Assembly (NCBI GenBank): GCA_011800805.1
Contig: MPNW01000146.1
Span: forward strand, 142,390 to 206,389
Direction of reading: 5' to 3'
DNA length: 64,000 bases
Source of the DNA: Hirudo medicinalis
Taxonomy: Eukaryota; Annelida; Clitellata; Hirudinida; Hirudinidae
Shown here one piece after another: positions 46,153 through 57,660 of this stretch. Position numbers and translations under genes: made by a program. Below the pieces are notes generated by a model. That model was not told where the DNA came from. It was given only the letters and a program-made list of their open reading frames with translations, and did not search any database. Positions within the stretch are counted from its first letter, which is position 1. Each line of letters opens with the position of its first letter.

Positions 46153-47044
46153 AATCGTTTGTTTATTCGGTCATTTCTTGTGGATTTTGTGATGGACATA
46201 TATTTTATCATCAAATGTTGTATTATGTTGAATCCTTTTGAATGTGTTGAAGCTTTAAGATAACTTACAACATCGTTAAACATCTTAATACCTCATGCTT
46301 CTGTGGCAGAATTTGAAATTCTATATATTTTTGATGCAATTATTCGATGCGATTGTTATTTTGATTTAAAAAATATTAATTCTTATATTTAGATGCACTT
46401 TCATTGAACTAATTTTTTAAAACCTCATTTTGTTCGAAAGTGTAAATTATTTGTTGCATTTCATAAAATACTTGAACAATTAACCTTCGTGACAAACGTT
46501 TGCCTCTTTTTTGAAGAGTTGCCTGGTCGTGTTGTGCAGATTAAATGTTTTTGACAACGGTAGTTAGTTGATATTTTGTTGGACTCATAACCCATATTAA
46601 AACCAAACCAGTATTTCTGATGACCGGCAACGTTGTCAAAAATTAAAAAATAGTATGTTTTAACCTATTTCTCTCCTCTGAAATTTGTATATTAATTGTA
46701 TTATTTGTTTCTTCTAAAGTATCACATTATATCAAAACCTCGATCTTTAAATCAAATTTCGCTTCTTTCAAAATCTTTAGATCAAATATAAATTCATTTA
46801 TTCTGCATTTGAAATAGATCAATTGTTTATAGAAGAAGGAAAATCTAGCTTTTCCAAAATGAACTTCATAAACACTTGTAATGGAATTTCATCATTCATT
46901 CCAAGATGTTTGTTTACAACAACAACAACAAAATTAAAAGCATTAGGAAAAAGCTAGGGGTCATACAAATTTTACGACCTAAGCGACAAATATGATGCTT
47001 CTGCTTAAAAGCCATATTAACATTATGTATTATATATTTAGAGA
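46153..47044. other. 3' flank of the membrane protein gene
   Basis: No coding exon. A short CAA run is at 46918-46930. It probably contains the 3' UTR. Confidence 0.4.
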
Positions 47045-50000
47045 TTGAAACTCCATAGAAAGAAATCCTTGGAAGTAGCCCCTTTCCTGGATGCTTCGGC
47101 CCTTAATCTTCTGACAGTCATCAATGATTGGCATCTCGTTAACTTTCTTCAACTGAATCTGCAGAAATCCGAAATCATGTTCATCGGCACACGTGCCTAC
47201 CTCCAAACTGTCTCCTCCATCTTCTTAGTTCCCTCGAGGTAATGATAGGATTGGATGACGATCTCAAACGTGATCTTAAGACAATTTTGAAAAGAGACGA
47301 TTCCATGAAGTCCTTCACTGACTGTATTTATGGAAAGTGCTTGGAGAGATACGGGCTCGTTGCTGAAAAACGACCCGTCAAACCGCAAAAATCAAGACGG
47401 CAACGTGAGCTTGAGTTGAAAGGTGAGAAGAAGGCGCTCCGTCGTCGGTGGAAGAGCGCCAAGGAGGATGAGAAAGTTGGTCTCAGTGCTGTGGGAAGAG
47501 TTGAAGAAACCTGCGAGGAACCTTCTGAGGAATTGAGCCGTGCTGAGGGTATTAGACAAAACTATGAGAGTAAGAAAGCTCATAGGAGGTTTTTCAGTGA
47601 TCCATACAGGTATGGGAAAGTGCTGCTCGACCCTCCGAAATCAGGAGAGCTTAAAGTGGATAGGGGCGAACTGGAGGAACACCTCATAAATATGTACAGT
47701 GACGGCCTTCGTCACATTCCCCTTCAAGTGAGACGAGACATTCCAGTGGTGCCTCTCCCTACCAGTATTTTTAGCCTGGCATCCCCGTCGCTTGATGAAA
47801 GTGAGGCGTGTTATTAGGAAGGCTAAGAATTGTTCGGCGCCATGGCCCAATGAGTTCTGTATAAGAGATGCCTAATAAGAGAAAGTGCGAAAAAAAAGTA
47901 AAAAAAGCAGTTTCTGCACTCCCTCATCGAGAAAGCATGGCAATCAGGCAGGGTATACGATGAGTGGAAAGTAGCTGAAGGCGTCTATATACCGAACGAA
48001 AGGGACATAACCTAAGCCAGGGGTGTCCAACATACGGCCCGCCATAGGTTTCTATTTGGCCCGCGAAGCTTCTCTGATTTTGTAAAAATTTTATATTTAA
48101 ATAATAAAAAATGGTGCACAAGTTGTGTAAACACGTTGTGACGTTCATTCAGAAGTCGAAGCTAATTCAGTCACAGCTGGTTCTGAAGAAGGTTGTACAT
48201 TGCCCATTCCTTTCGTCGAGGCCTACTGATACAGTACAACATGAGAAGTACTCTGACTTGGTTATTAAACTTGCTGAGAAAAGGTTCCAGGATTTCAGAA
48301 GGCACNGGTTCTGAAGAAGGTTGTACATTGCCCATTCCTTTCGTCGAGGCCTACTGATACAGTACAACATGAGAAGTACTCTGACTTGGTTATTAAACTT
48401 GCTGAGAAAAGGTTCCAGGATTTCAGAAGGCACGTTGGCACCATGAAGCTAATCAGTAATCCGTTTTCAATTGATCCGACGGACGCTGCTGATAAATACC
48501 AGCTGGAACTCATTGACATTCAGAATGACAGTTACTTGAAAACAGCTGAGCATGATCTGCTGAACTTTTACAGCCACTACCATCAGACAAGTATACCAAT
48601 CTCTCACAGGACGCCAGGAAGTTCACAGCTCTGTTCGGAAGCACCTACTGTTGCGAACAACTGTTTTCTAGAATGAAAAACACGAAATCGAAGATCTCTG
48701 CTTACAGACGAACATTTGGCAGCATCATTGCGCATTGCGACTTCTACTGTTGGAGCAGACATAGACTACTTGTGCAAACAAAAGCAGCGCCAGATTTCAC
48801 ATTAAACTGATCATAAGCATAAACTTATAAGACTGTCTTTTCTAGCTTAAATGTAGCATAAAGAGGTATTTTGTGTTTTATTGTTTTTTTTTGTTGTGAA
48901 ATTGTTAATCCGGCCCGCGACTAGTCTAAAATTTGTACACTTGGCCCTTCGGTCAAAAAGGTTGGACACCCCTGGCCTAAGCCAATTTAGACCCATTTTG
49001 TTGCTAAATGTAGAAGGGGAGGTATTTTTTCCGTCATTGCGTCGAGGCTCACTGAATATGTGTTATCCAACAAGTACGTGGATACATCAATCCAGGCGTT
49101 CCAGGCATGCCTGGCTGCATCGAGCACTCCTCCATGATTTGTGAGGCTATTCAGAGAACTAAGAGGCGCCGACTGATTTTGTATGTTGTTTGGCTCGACT
49201 TGGTGAATGCGTACGGATCGGTGCCACACCAACTCATTTTGCCCACAGTCGAAGGGTTAGAGAAGAAAGTCAACAGATGCATCAGATTATGGCTTGGGCT
49301 ACCTCCAGGGATGTCATCTGTTGCCCTCTATAATAAGAGCGCAAAGTTAAGGCTACCTCTGAGATCAATAGTGGAGGAGTGTAAGGTCTCCAAAGTAAGA
49401 ACGCAGTGGATGTTAAACAACTCTCCGGACATCAGGATCCGCGAAGTCAAACCACTGATAAGAACACAAAGAAAGTTTAAAGCACAGGATGAGATCGATG
49501 AGTCAGTTTCGGAACTGACGCTTGAGGAAGTGCGAGGTCCTATTCAGACGGGCCGTCATGCTGTAGGTTGGAACCACTTTGCAAAATGGTCAGAGTCCTG
49601 CTCAGCAGTTAGAGAAGAGCTTATAATCCGAGAGTGAAGGAGGGAAATGGAGAGAGAGCGAGTCACAAAGGCAGTGCAGCAGTCACAGCAAGGTATGTGG
49701 ACCACATGGGAGGACGTGGTTCAGCGCTCCATCAGTTGGAATGAGATATGGAAGATGTCTCCATATCGATTGGTCTTTGTGATAAGATCGATCTATGACC
49801 AATTACCTTCTAGAGACAATTTGCGAAGATGGGGTTTGGCGGAAGACTGTAAATGTGAGCTCTGCGGCGAATCCGAGACACTCCATCATATGCTCTCAAA
49901 TTGCAAATATGCCCTCGACAACGGTCGGTACACGTGGCGACATAATAAGGTCCAAAAGGAAATTATGGAAGCCACCAAAATGGCGGTAGCCAGAGAAAAT

Positions 50001-50230
50001 TCTCGCAAGATTATATTGCAGTGGAAGGTATATTTCTAGCGAGAGGGCTTTTCACTATCCTGCAAGAAAAACAGACTCCCTCCGAGGAGAAACACTCTCG
50101 CAGAGGCTAATGATTGGACCGTCGCAGCCGACCTAGAAGGATTGAGACACTATCACCAATTGTTTAGGGATAGCGGCAGTAGGATGAATACGACTTAGAG
50201 GATGAATACGACTTGAATTACAAAGAGGAT
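47045..50230 (+). mobile_element. Broken non-LTR (LINE) retrotransposon, interrupted by a hAT element
   Basis: Plus-strand fragments belong to one pol. At 47242-47817 there is a Lys/Arg-rich segment with RRQRELELKGEKKALRRRWK. After the hAT insertion come QFRPI (about 48982), a frameshifted start of the reverse transcriptase, then GCIEHSSMI and VWLDLVNAYGSVPHQLI (about 49107-49250). The frame then jumps to KVNRCIRLWLGLPPGMSSVA, so the part that should carry the catalytic YADD/FADD motif is missing. The C-terminal part (49647-50039) has LRRWGLAEDCKCELCGE with a CCHC-type finger and RYTWRHNKV, typical of the same family. The element cannot be active. Its exact clade (R2-like or related) is uncertain; ends are approximate. 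Confidence 0.75.
48018..48975 (+). mobile_element. hAT transposon, internally deleted, nested in the LINE
   Basis: The ends are CAGGGGTGTCCAAC and GTTGGACACCCCTG. CCTAAGCC occurs at both borders (48011-48018 and 48976-48983), matching the 8-bp hAT target duplication, with one base shared ambiguously with the TIR. Subterminal regions share GGCCCGC words. Inside, a plus-strand frame reads HVGTMKLISNPFSIDPTDAA and then ELIDIQNDSYLKTAE, followed after a frame change by an FGSTYCCEQLFSRMKNTKS region, the hAT C-terminal dimerisation domain. The N-terminal and catalytic parts are gone. A 127-bp duplication around the N at 48306 inflates the length. Confidence 0.88.
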
Positions 50231-50572
50231 TAGCAACAGCATTCCTGATATATCTTAGAAGAAACCTATGCCAATTTGTCGTTTTTTTTTTTAATTTTTC
50301 ATCGTATATTTACGTATTTGAAGGACCCGTTGAGTCATTGAAAAATCCTGATGATTCTAGTATTATATTAAACTGTTACAAAATAATCCAACCCTCCTTA
50401 TCTCAACCATCTCATTCACCGCCGCCAAATCCCCAACCACCTTCGTTCATCCTCCGTAATTCATCTATGGTATAGATTCTATACCAACCAGTCCATAGAT
50501 CATCCATTGTCAATCGAGGTTTTACCCATGCCGCCTTTTTTTAAGGTTTTACGACCTTCCCCCCATCATTCG

Positions 50573-50606
<34 letters not shown>

Positions 50607-51349
50607 ATTATTATTATCATTATCATTATTGCTATTATTACTATTATTATTAACAACTGGATAACTAAGTGGATAGAATGTTTATCATATAGGTTCGTCA
50701 TGCTTTTATTTATTTTAATATTTGATCATCATGTAATAGATCTGTGATACTGTAAATGCCGGCGCCACGAAATAAAGTAACTCCCCAGATAGAATATCTC
50801 CACAGTGAAATACATTATATAGGGGATGTTCTTCTATGCGACACCGTCTGGTGATCTTAACTAGGGCTTATTTTCGGGAAAACACGTTATGCCAAAAAGT
50901 CCTATCGCTTATCAACAACCGAAACTTTATTAATTTCCCAAGAACCAAAATTCTTAAAAAAAACCTTATTAATTCCAACCCTTTCCAGAATAGATAATGT
51001 AACTTATGTTTGTGCATAAAACATTTGTCGTTTGAGATCTAATGTTTATCTTCGTTGATTCACAGCTTTAGGCCATTCTCTTAAACGGTTTTTCTCCGTT
51101 TTGGATTGATCCCAAAGTTCCAATCCTCACTTAAGAAATGATTATTTATGTCTGCTACTAGTTTTATTTATTTAAATTAAAAATATTTGTTAAATAAACG
51201 TATAGTTTTATTTGCTTAATTTAAAATTTGGAAAAAAAATAGTTCATAGTTAAAAATAGAAGTTATTGCGTGGGCCTGGCTACGGAATTTTACTATTTCT
51301 CTTCCTACGTTTGTGTCGAAAATTTTTAGTTTCTAATATTTTGATCTTC
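50231..51349. other. Spacer upstream of the Bcl-2 family gene
   Basis: Holds a TTA microsatellite (50575-50655) and a segment ACTAGGGCTTATTTTCGGG (50860-50878), a word seen in dispersed repeats of other animals. The promoter of the 51350 gene must lie at the right end, but no clear core element is seen. Confidence 0.35.
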
Positions 51350-54336
51350 ATGAGCGGACTTTTACAAGGCCCTGCCTTTATACAAGGTGAGTTTGTGTTA
51401 CACCATTTTGAAGTAAGGTGACAATTCACCAAACCATTAAATTAAGTAATCTGGTCAACAAGATCAGTAAGTTTTTGATGCCCTTGTTACGATATCATTT
51501 GACGTCTTCAACATCTACACATCTTTTTAGAGACATGACAAGAACGTCGTAATTATGTATAGTTGGTAATTATATCAAAGATGTTCACTTTGTATGCTTT
51601 CAGTTGCTGGAGGTTTTCTCATGGGTGAACTGAGATCAACGAACTCATCACTTCCAGAACGATATGATTCAGGCATTGCATCAGATAGTGATCAGGAAAC
51701 CATTGATGGAAGGCTCGATAACATAAGGAATGAAGAAGCAGAAATTTCCAGGATGTTGGCCATATGGGTTATATCTGACATGACTCAGAAAAAACCAAAA
51801 TCAATTCCAACTAAAATTGAGAAATATGCACCCACATTAAAGAAAATTATTGGAAGGTTATTGTTATTTAATTATGTGGATTATTTTAAGGCTTTCAAAT
51901 TGTTTGTAAGCTGCCCTGATCAATAATTGCATATCTTTATCAAGTGATAAATTGTTGGGAGAGACTACGTGGTGTTTTGTACATTTAAATTTGGAAGGAA
52001 ATTTGCTTTAATATCTCCAAAAAATGCTTTGTGCTTCAATTTGTTTTCTATTTTTAATTTTTTTACCAATTAATTAATTTTTTAAATTGATAATTTAAGT
52101 CAAGAATCATGGGTGTTTGTGACATTTCAAGTATTTAATGCAGCAAATTGATTATGGCCTAATATTAAAAGTTTGTAAATCATTTGTTTCCAAATTAAGA
52201 TTTTACATGGCATATCTGCAGCTTTTTCAAAAATAATTTGAAGGCTCTAAGGAATGCCGAGTTTTCACTGACAAACAGTGATAGCATTACAAAATATATT
52301 GCTTTTACTATTCTTCTACCCATCAACTCTAATTCAAAAAGTTTGATAAAAGAATGATTTTTATATGTCTCGTCACTCAGGTTATTGCATTCCAATGAAA
52401 ACACTTTCAAAAGAATGGTAAAACAGCTGAATATTGGTAACATACAATCAAGTAAATCTTGCTTGAGAAAAGTTGCAGAAGAATTATTTAGCGATAATGC
52501 ATTCAATTGGGGAAGAATTGTAACACTCTATGCTTTCGCTGGTGAAATGGCCAAGTCCTTGCAATCAGATTTTGGTGACAATGTGAATAATGAAGTAGCG
52601 GACGAACTTGGTCGATTTGTCAACCAGAGGCTTTCTCTGTGGATCAATCAGCAAAAAGGATGGGTAAGAATTTTATTCCTTTGTGGCCATTGGAGATGAT
52701 ACTAGATGGTGCTAGAAAAAATGTTATGCCAGTCCCTATTTTTTTTCCAATAACTTAAGTTTAAAATAGTATATAAAGCCCAGATTCAGAAGAAATGTAT
52801 AATATCCTTTCATAATTAAGTGCAAATTTTACAAATTGCCATTTTTGCATAGAAATGTTATTAAGACAGTCCTCAAAAATTCATATATTTCAATGTTTTG
52901 GCAAACAAAATTTAAAAAAATCCAAATAAACCAATATTTCAATAGGAGAAAATCAGAGTTTTGATGGTGTTTTTGTCCAGGTTTTTCGAGGCGCTCCAAA
53001 TCACTTCTAAAATCTATTTCAGTGTCATACTGATGTCCACTGTTGTAAGTTCTTGAAAGAAGACCCCAGAATTTTTCAATTTGATTCAAGTCGGGGGAGC
53101 ATGGAGGCAATTCCATAACCTGCATGTTGAACTCCTGGAAAAATGCTCTTTGAAACTTGAATTGGAGCATTAACTTGTTGGAATTCATGTTCTTTTGATC
53201 CAATCAAAGGAAGGAGGTGTTCCTTGAGCATTTGGATGTATTTCTGAGAGTCCTGCCTTCCTTTCATGTGCATCAATTCAATCTTCCCAAGTGCTGAAAT
53301 TCATCCCCATTACATTACAGACCATTACAGAACCTTCTGCTAAAAAAAACTTTTTTTTTTCTGAGGTCATGCCAGCGTAACCATCTGTCCCAACTAGGTT
53401 GAATTTCTCTCATCTGTGAAAATCACACATTCCCACCTTTCATTATAATCGAACATCTCTTTGGTCCGGAGGAGACGTTTTTCCTTGTGATGGCTATTCA
53501 ATGCTGGAGCTTTCTTACATTTCATATTTCAGCTGTCCATTTGAATTAAGATAGTTGCAGACTGTCCTCACATGGACATCCAAATCCAACTTTTAGTTGC
53601 TTACACGAATATTCTCCTCGTGAAGCATCCCTGATGACATCTCTGATTCTGTTTCAAGATTTTTTTGGTCTTCTAGCCCCACAGAGTGCGGATCACCTAA
53701 AAAAACATTTTATGACACTTCTTGATCTATTCAATTCCTTAACAATCTTTGTTATTGAATAGTTTGCCTTCCTGAAGGCCTTAATTGGTCCTTTTGTCTT
53801 CTGTCAAAACTGCTTTTTCCCCATGATGAAGTGAATGCAAAAGGAAGTTTTTAATTGCATACCCCTTTATATAGCTTTCTCAATGACAATTTAATGTTTG
53901 ATCTTTCCAACAAGACCTTTAAATTGATGAAAATGAGCCCAACATGGAAGCTGTTGCAATAATATTTCTAGGCCACAAACCATTCATTCGCATAATTTAC
54001 AAGAACTATTGACCCATATGAAAGGAAATTTTACATAATGCTAACAAATGGTGATTTATTGAATTTATGAAAATTTCAGCAAGATATTTATGCGGAAGTT
54101 ATCCATAAAAAGTGTTTACGTTGTAATAATATTTCTAGCACTATTTTCTTGAACTCCTCAACTTTGTGGCTACTTTAAGATTTTATTTTTAAAGTAGAAG
54201 ATTATGTTATTATAAATTGCAGGACTCTATGAATGAGTTTTTCGGGGAAGAGAACCCTAAAGATTCAAAATTACCTAAAGTGCTCTGCGCTATATTTGGT
54301 CTTGGAGCCCTTGCAGCAACATTAGCAATGCGGTGA
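51350..54336 (+). CDS. Mcl-1-like Bcl-2 family protein, 4 exons, 228 aa
   Basis: Bcl-2 proteins control mitochondrial outer-membrane permeability in apoptosis. Coding exons: 51350-51386, 51604-51856, 52381-52663, 54223-54336 (687 nt, phases agree). BH1 lies at about 130-150 with FSDNAFNWGRIVTL, close to the FSD...NWGRIVTL of vertebrate MCL1. BH2 is WINQQKGWDSMNEFF (184-198). The C-terminal hydrophobic tail anchor is LPKVLCAIFGLGALAATLAM (208-227), ending in Arg. The BH3-like segment is APTLKKIIGRLLHSNENTF (about 88-106); the usual Gly-Asp is Gly-Arg here, and the Arg codon spans the exon 2/3 junction. An N-terminal 85 residues are acidic and Ser-rich. AATAAA at 54428-54433 is the likely polyadenylation signal. 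Anti-apoptotic type is inferred from the MCL1 resemblance; BOK/BAK relationship cannot be excluded. Confidence 0.85.
52707..54150 (-). mobile_element. Second Tc1-like element, in intron 3 of the Bcl-2 family gene
   Basis: The minus strand contains a decayed transposase: a KGRQDSQKYIQMLKEHLLPL segment, a QQVNAPIQVSK piece (the NAPIH region with the Asp replaced) and MQVMELPPCSPDLNQIEKFW at about 53040-53130. Possible short TIRs are GTGCTAGAAA near 52712 and its reverse complement TTTCTAGCAC near 54138. Borders are approximate. It differs in sequence from the copy at 12246 and is a separate Tc1 lineage. Frameshifts and the lost Asp make it inactive. Confidence 0.75.
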
Positions 54337-54436
54337 AGACTTTTTTTCTTATAAATTTTGTTCCTTGTGATTTTTCCATTTTTTGTAAATCTATTTGCCA
54401 TATTTCCTTTGTAACTTGTTTTATTGCAATAAAAGG

Positions 54437-54899
54437 CAACAATAATTAACTAATTTTTATTAATAAAGAACTAATTTCAATAAAATTGAATGTTGGCTTG
54501 TCCAGCTATTATTTGTAAGGACCAGAAACGTTTTGTTTTTTGATTTCATTGCTTAAAATGACCTCAAAATTTAGTTAAATGTTTGAGGATCAGTTTGTTT
54601 TGGAATTGGAACCATACTCAAGAAGAGGATATTCTTGAGAAAGTCTGGAAAATAATTTGGAAAATAGTGGGAAGGTTCTTATTGGGTCATTAAATATGAA
54701 AATTGTTTCATTTCAAATAGCAAGTTTAGTTTATTATAACTCATATGAGGGTAATAATTAAGTATTAAAGTATGTACATGTACATTGTCTTGCCATCTCA
54801 GAGGTAACTTGTATAATCCAACAGCATAGATACTAATCTAATTTTTTCTAATTCTAGAAAAATTTCTTTCAAAAGGTTTCTATATAGACATTCTTATTT
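54437..54899. other. Gene-free stretch 3' of the Bcl-2 family gene
   Basis: No exon or repeat that can be supported. Confidence 0.35.
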
Positions 54900-55700
54900 C
54901 ATGGATTCACACAGCCTGGCAGGAGTGAACAGTGATGAAGTTGAGAAAGGCAATTGTTTTGGCTTGTGGTTGAGAATGGAATACTTTTAATGGCTTGTAG
55001 GGATTAATCCTCGATGTTGTTTAGTTGGTGCAAGGTTTTATGAACTTTGTGGATGATTTCCTTTTAGTTCCTGAGCTTTGAGTATCATTGCAATTGCAAC
55101 ATGTGGCAGAGACTTGCAAGAAGGTTGCCCCATCTCCTGTAGCTGTTTAGCCACAAGAGTCCTCATCATTTTGTCAAATTTGGTTGCATGAGTCATCTTT
55201 TGCAATTAATTGAAAAAGTTTCATATAATACTAATGCTGGACCACCAAGTCAATGACTTTTTTTTATTGGGCATTCAGTTTTTGGAATGTATTTCAGCAC
55301 TTTATCTTCAACCAACCATTGTGACATTGCTTGTTCTCTTTTTTCTCTCGTCATGCATTAACATGCCATGCAGAAATGGCCCACCTGTATATTGTGGCAG
55401 CAAAGCTTAAACTAGTTTTTTCATGTGGAACCCATCTACCCAGTTTCTTAACCTTGCTGATTAGTTCAAAATGATCCAACATTGTGGGAGTAGAAATGTC
55501 GGACCTCACTGCTGATATATGCATAATTTGGGGAGGTTTCACTTCCAGCATAGACTTAAGATTGTTGCTATCTAAGATGGTCTCAGACCAGTAATGCAGG
55601 CTTAACATTGCGGGAAACAAGTGTTTCAGAAATGCATAATAAGTAGGTTCTTAAGCACATTTTTGAATGGTTTTGAAGTGAGGTAATGTTTTCTATCTCT
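54900..55700 (-). pseudogene. Mariner transposase relic
   Basis: A minus-strand frame (55351-55620) reads STPTMLDHFELISKVKKLGR and then WVPHEKTSLSF. Mariner transposases have a KLGKWVPHEL word after their second helix-turn-helix, preceded by a similar STI..HL..IG segment. Further downstream on the same strand the frames are badly broken, with only weak PK-type similarity around 55260. TIRs were not found. Confidence 0.5.
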
Positions 55701-56929
55701 GGATGGGGTTGGTAAATCTTTGCTCACATGTGTTTAAGTTGGTTGACCCTTTCTAGCAAACAGTTTTTATAAATTAATTTTTTATTGAGCCGAACAAGCA
55801 AACAAAATATTTGTACAACTTGAGACAAAAGTAAAATTATATTGACTGAAAGGCTAGTCATAAGGGAATGACAATCCCGCTACCTGGACTACCCATACCA
55901 TATTTGAAAATTGGTTATAAGTCTGTGGTAAATTATTGTAGATTGAGAATCTAAAGGAATATAAAGGACAGAATTAGTATATCATTGATAAATTGTTCTT
56001 TATGCAAATTTCCTAGGCTATACTGGATCACTTGAAATTAGTGTGGGGCCTTTCAATAAAGAGCTCTGATCAAAAACATTCTTGATGGCTAGTTTGACAA
56101 TCCAATCAATGGTAGAGTCTTAATATTAAGAATTGAGTTGAAAAAGTTCTTAGGGTTGGAGAATTAAATTAGCATCCATTTCATGAGGGTTGTGGAGGGG
56201 GGGGGAGAAATAACAGCCACATTAGTAATAATAATAACATTAGTCACAATCCACAAATTTAGCTGGAGAATGGAGTTGTTTGAGTTAAGGTTTGAAATTG
56301 TTTCCCTGGGTATTTAGCAATTGTAAAATGCAATTTCTATTGCATGAATGTCTCACTTGCATCAGAATCACATTTAGCATGATTCTTATTCTTAATGTTG
56401 TGATGGTTTAAAATGATTGGATGTATGAAGCAGTGGAAGAGACATTACTTAACTTCTAACTGAATCAGCAACAGCGACTCATCCAAATGTTTGGCAAGAG
56501 CCCCAATGTTCCTTCTGGATGGGCTAAAACTAATTCTTTCCCTATTCTAGGATTTGCAAAAAAAACATTTTCGAATTTTTTAATTGTACCCCCCCCCCCA
56601 TGCTATTACAATATCACTTATTTAGCTTGCTAAATAACCAAATTTTTATATATTTTGTAAAGGTTTAACTCATGCCAAAGTCCATCAAACATATTAAGCC
56701 ATTTTGGATTATTTATATATTAATGTAGTCAGCAATTTGTATCATTTATTTATTAGTAATGTTACAGATAGCAGTTATTCATTAAATATAATAATATTCT
56801 TTAATGTTTCAAACATTAAATTCACAAAATTTAAACTGTAAAATCACACTGCACATACAAATTGCAAATTAAACAATACAAGAACATGTTAATTATTGAT
56901 AATTATAAATTGTTCAGTGTATTTTTGTT
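55701..56929. other. Gene-free stretch
   Basis: Contains a short G run near 56195 and a C run near 56590. No exon with similarity was seen. Confidence 0.35.
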
Positions 56930-57660
56930 GAAATTTGGAATGGCCTTGCAGTGATGTTTGACAGCCTGCAGCAAGTACTGTTTCTGTATTTCGTCATTGG
57001 TGATACTGTTGGCAAAATTTTGAGTTAGTTTAATAGATCATTTACCACCTTCTCAAGACTTACAAACATTTCTGCCTCGAGGTAATCTGTATCAGATTTC
57101 CACAACTACACTGGTACTGTAAGCCAGACAATATTGACTTGCAAGCTGTGGAACAATAACCGTAACGTAACCTGGAAATCATGGTGTCCTTTTTCAAATG
57201 ATTTTGGTAGAGGTGTATGATTTAGATGGCGAGCAATATCATGGTGTTCACTACATAAAAGACACTTTGAAAACAATGAAAAGACTGCACACACTTCATC
57301 TAAATATCAGAAGTGTCTCTCAAGTGCTTTAATTGCTACATTTGCAATTTTTGGGTCATGCTTCTTGTATTTATTTAAACCATGCCATAACTGAAGATCA
57401 TTGTAAGGAGCTTCAACCCTAACAGATGCAATGAGCCATTTTTATACATAAAACAGCGCAATAAAAAGACAGACTCTAGTTTGTCAAGCATATCTGCCAT
57501 ATTAAGCTTGAATACTGAAAACAACATTTTTGTTGGATATAGAACTAATGGCATCCATGATGCATTGAATGGAGTCGTATCCATGTACACCATGCTCGGG
57601 AATCTCCCAAAAGTAGAAGCATGAGTTTTGCACATTCTCTATAATCATCATATGGGAGAA
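56930..57660 (-). pseudogene. Broken copy of an uncharacterised repetitive invertebrate protein family
   Basis: Minus-strand frames, linked by frameshifts and stops, read YMDTTPFNASWMPLVLYPTK (near 57560), then VEAPYNDLQLWHGLNKYKKH and IANVAIKALERH (near 57320-57420), a segment WYLDE, and near 56945 a stretch TNDEIQKQYLLQAVKHHCKA. I recall this order of words from a repeated family of unknown function in invertebrates, where APYNDL, WYL(S/D)E and a VVND...QKQ(Y/F)LLQ(A/V)V block follow each other. Whether that family is transposon-derived is unknown to me. This copy is a relic. Confidence 0.4.
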
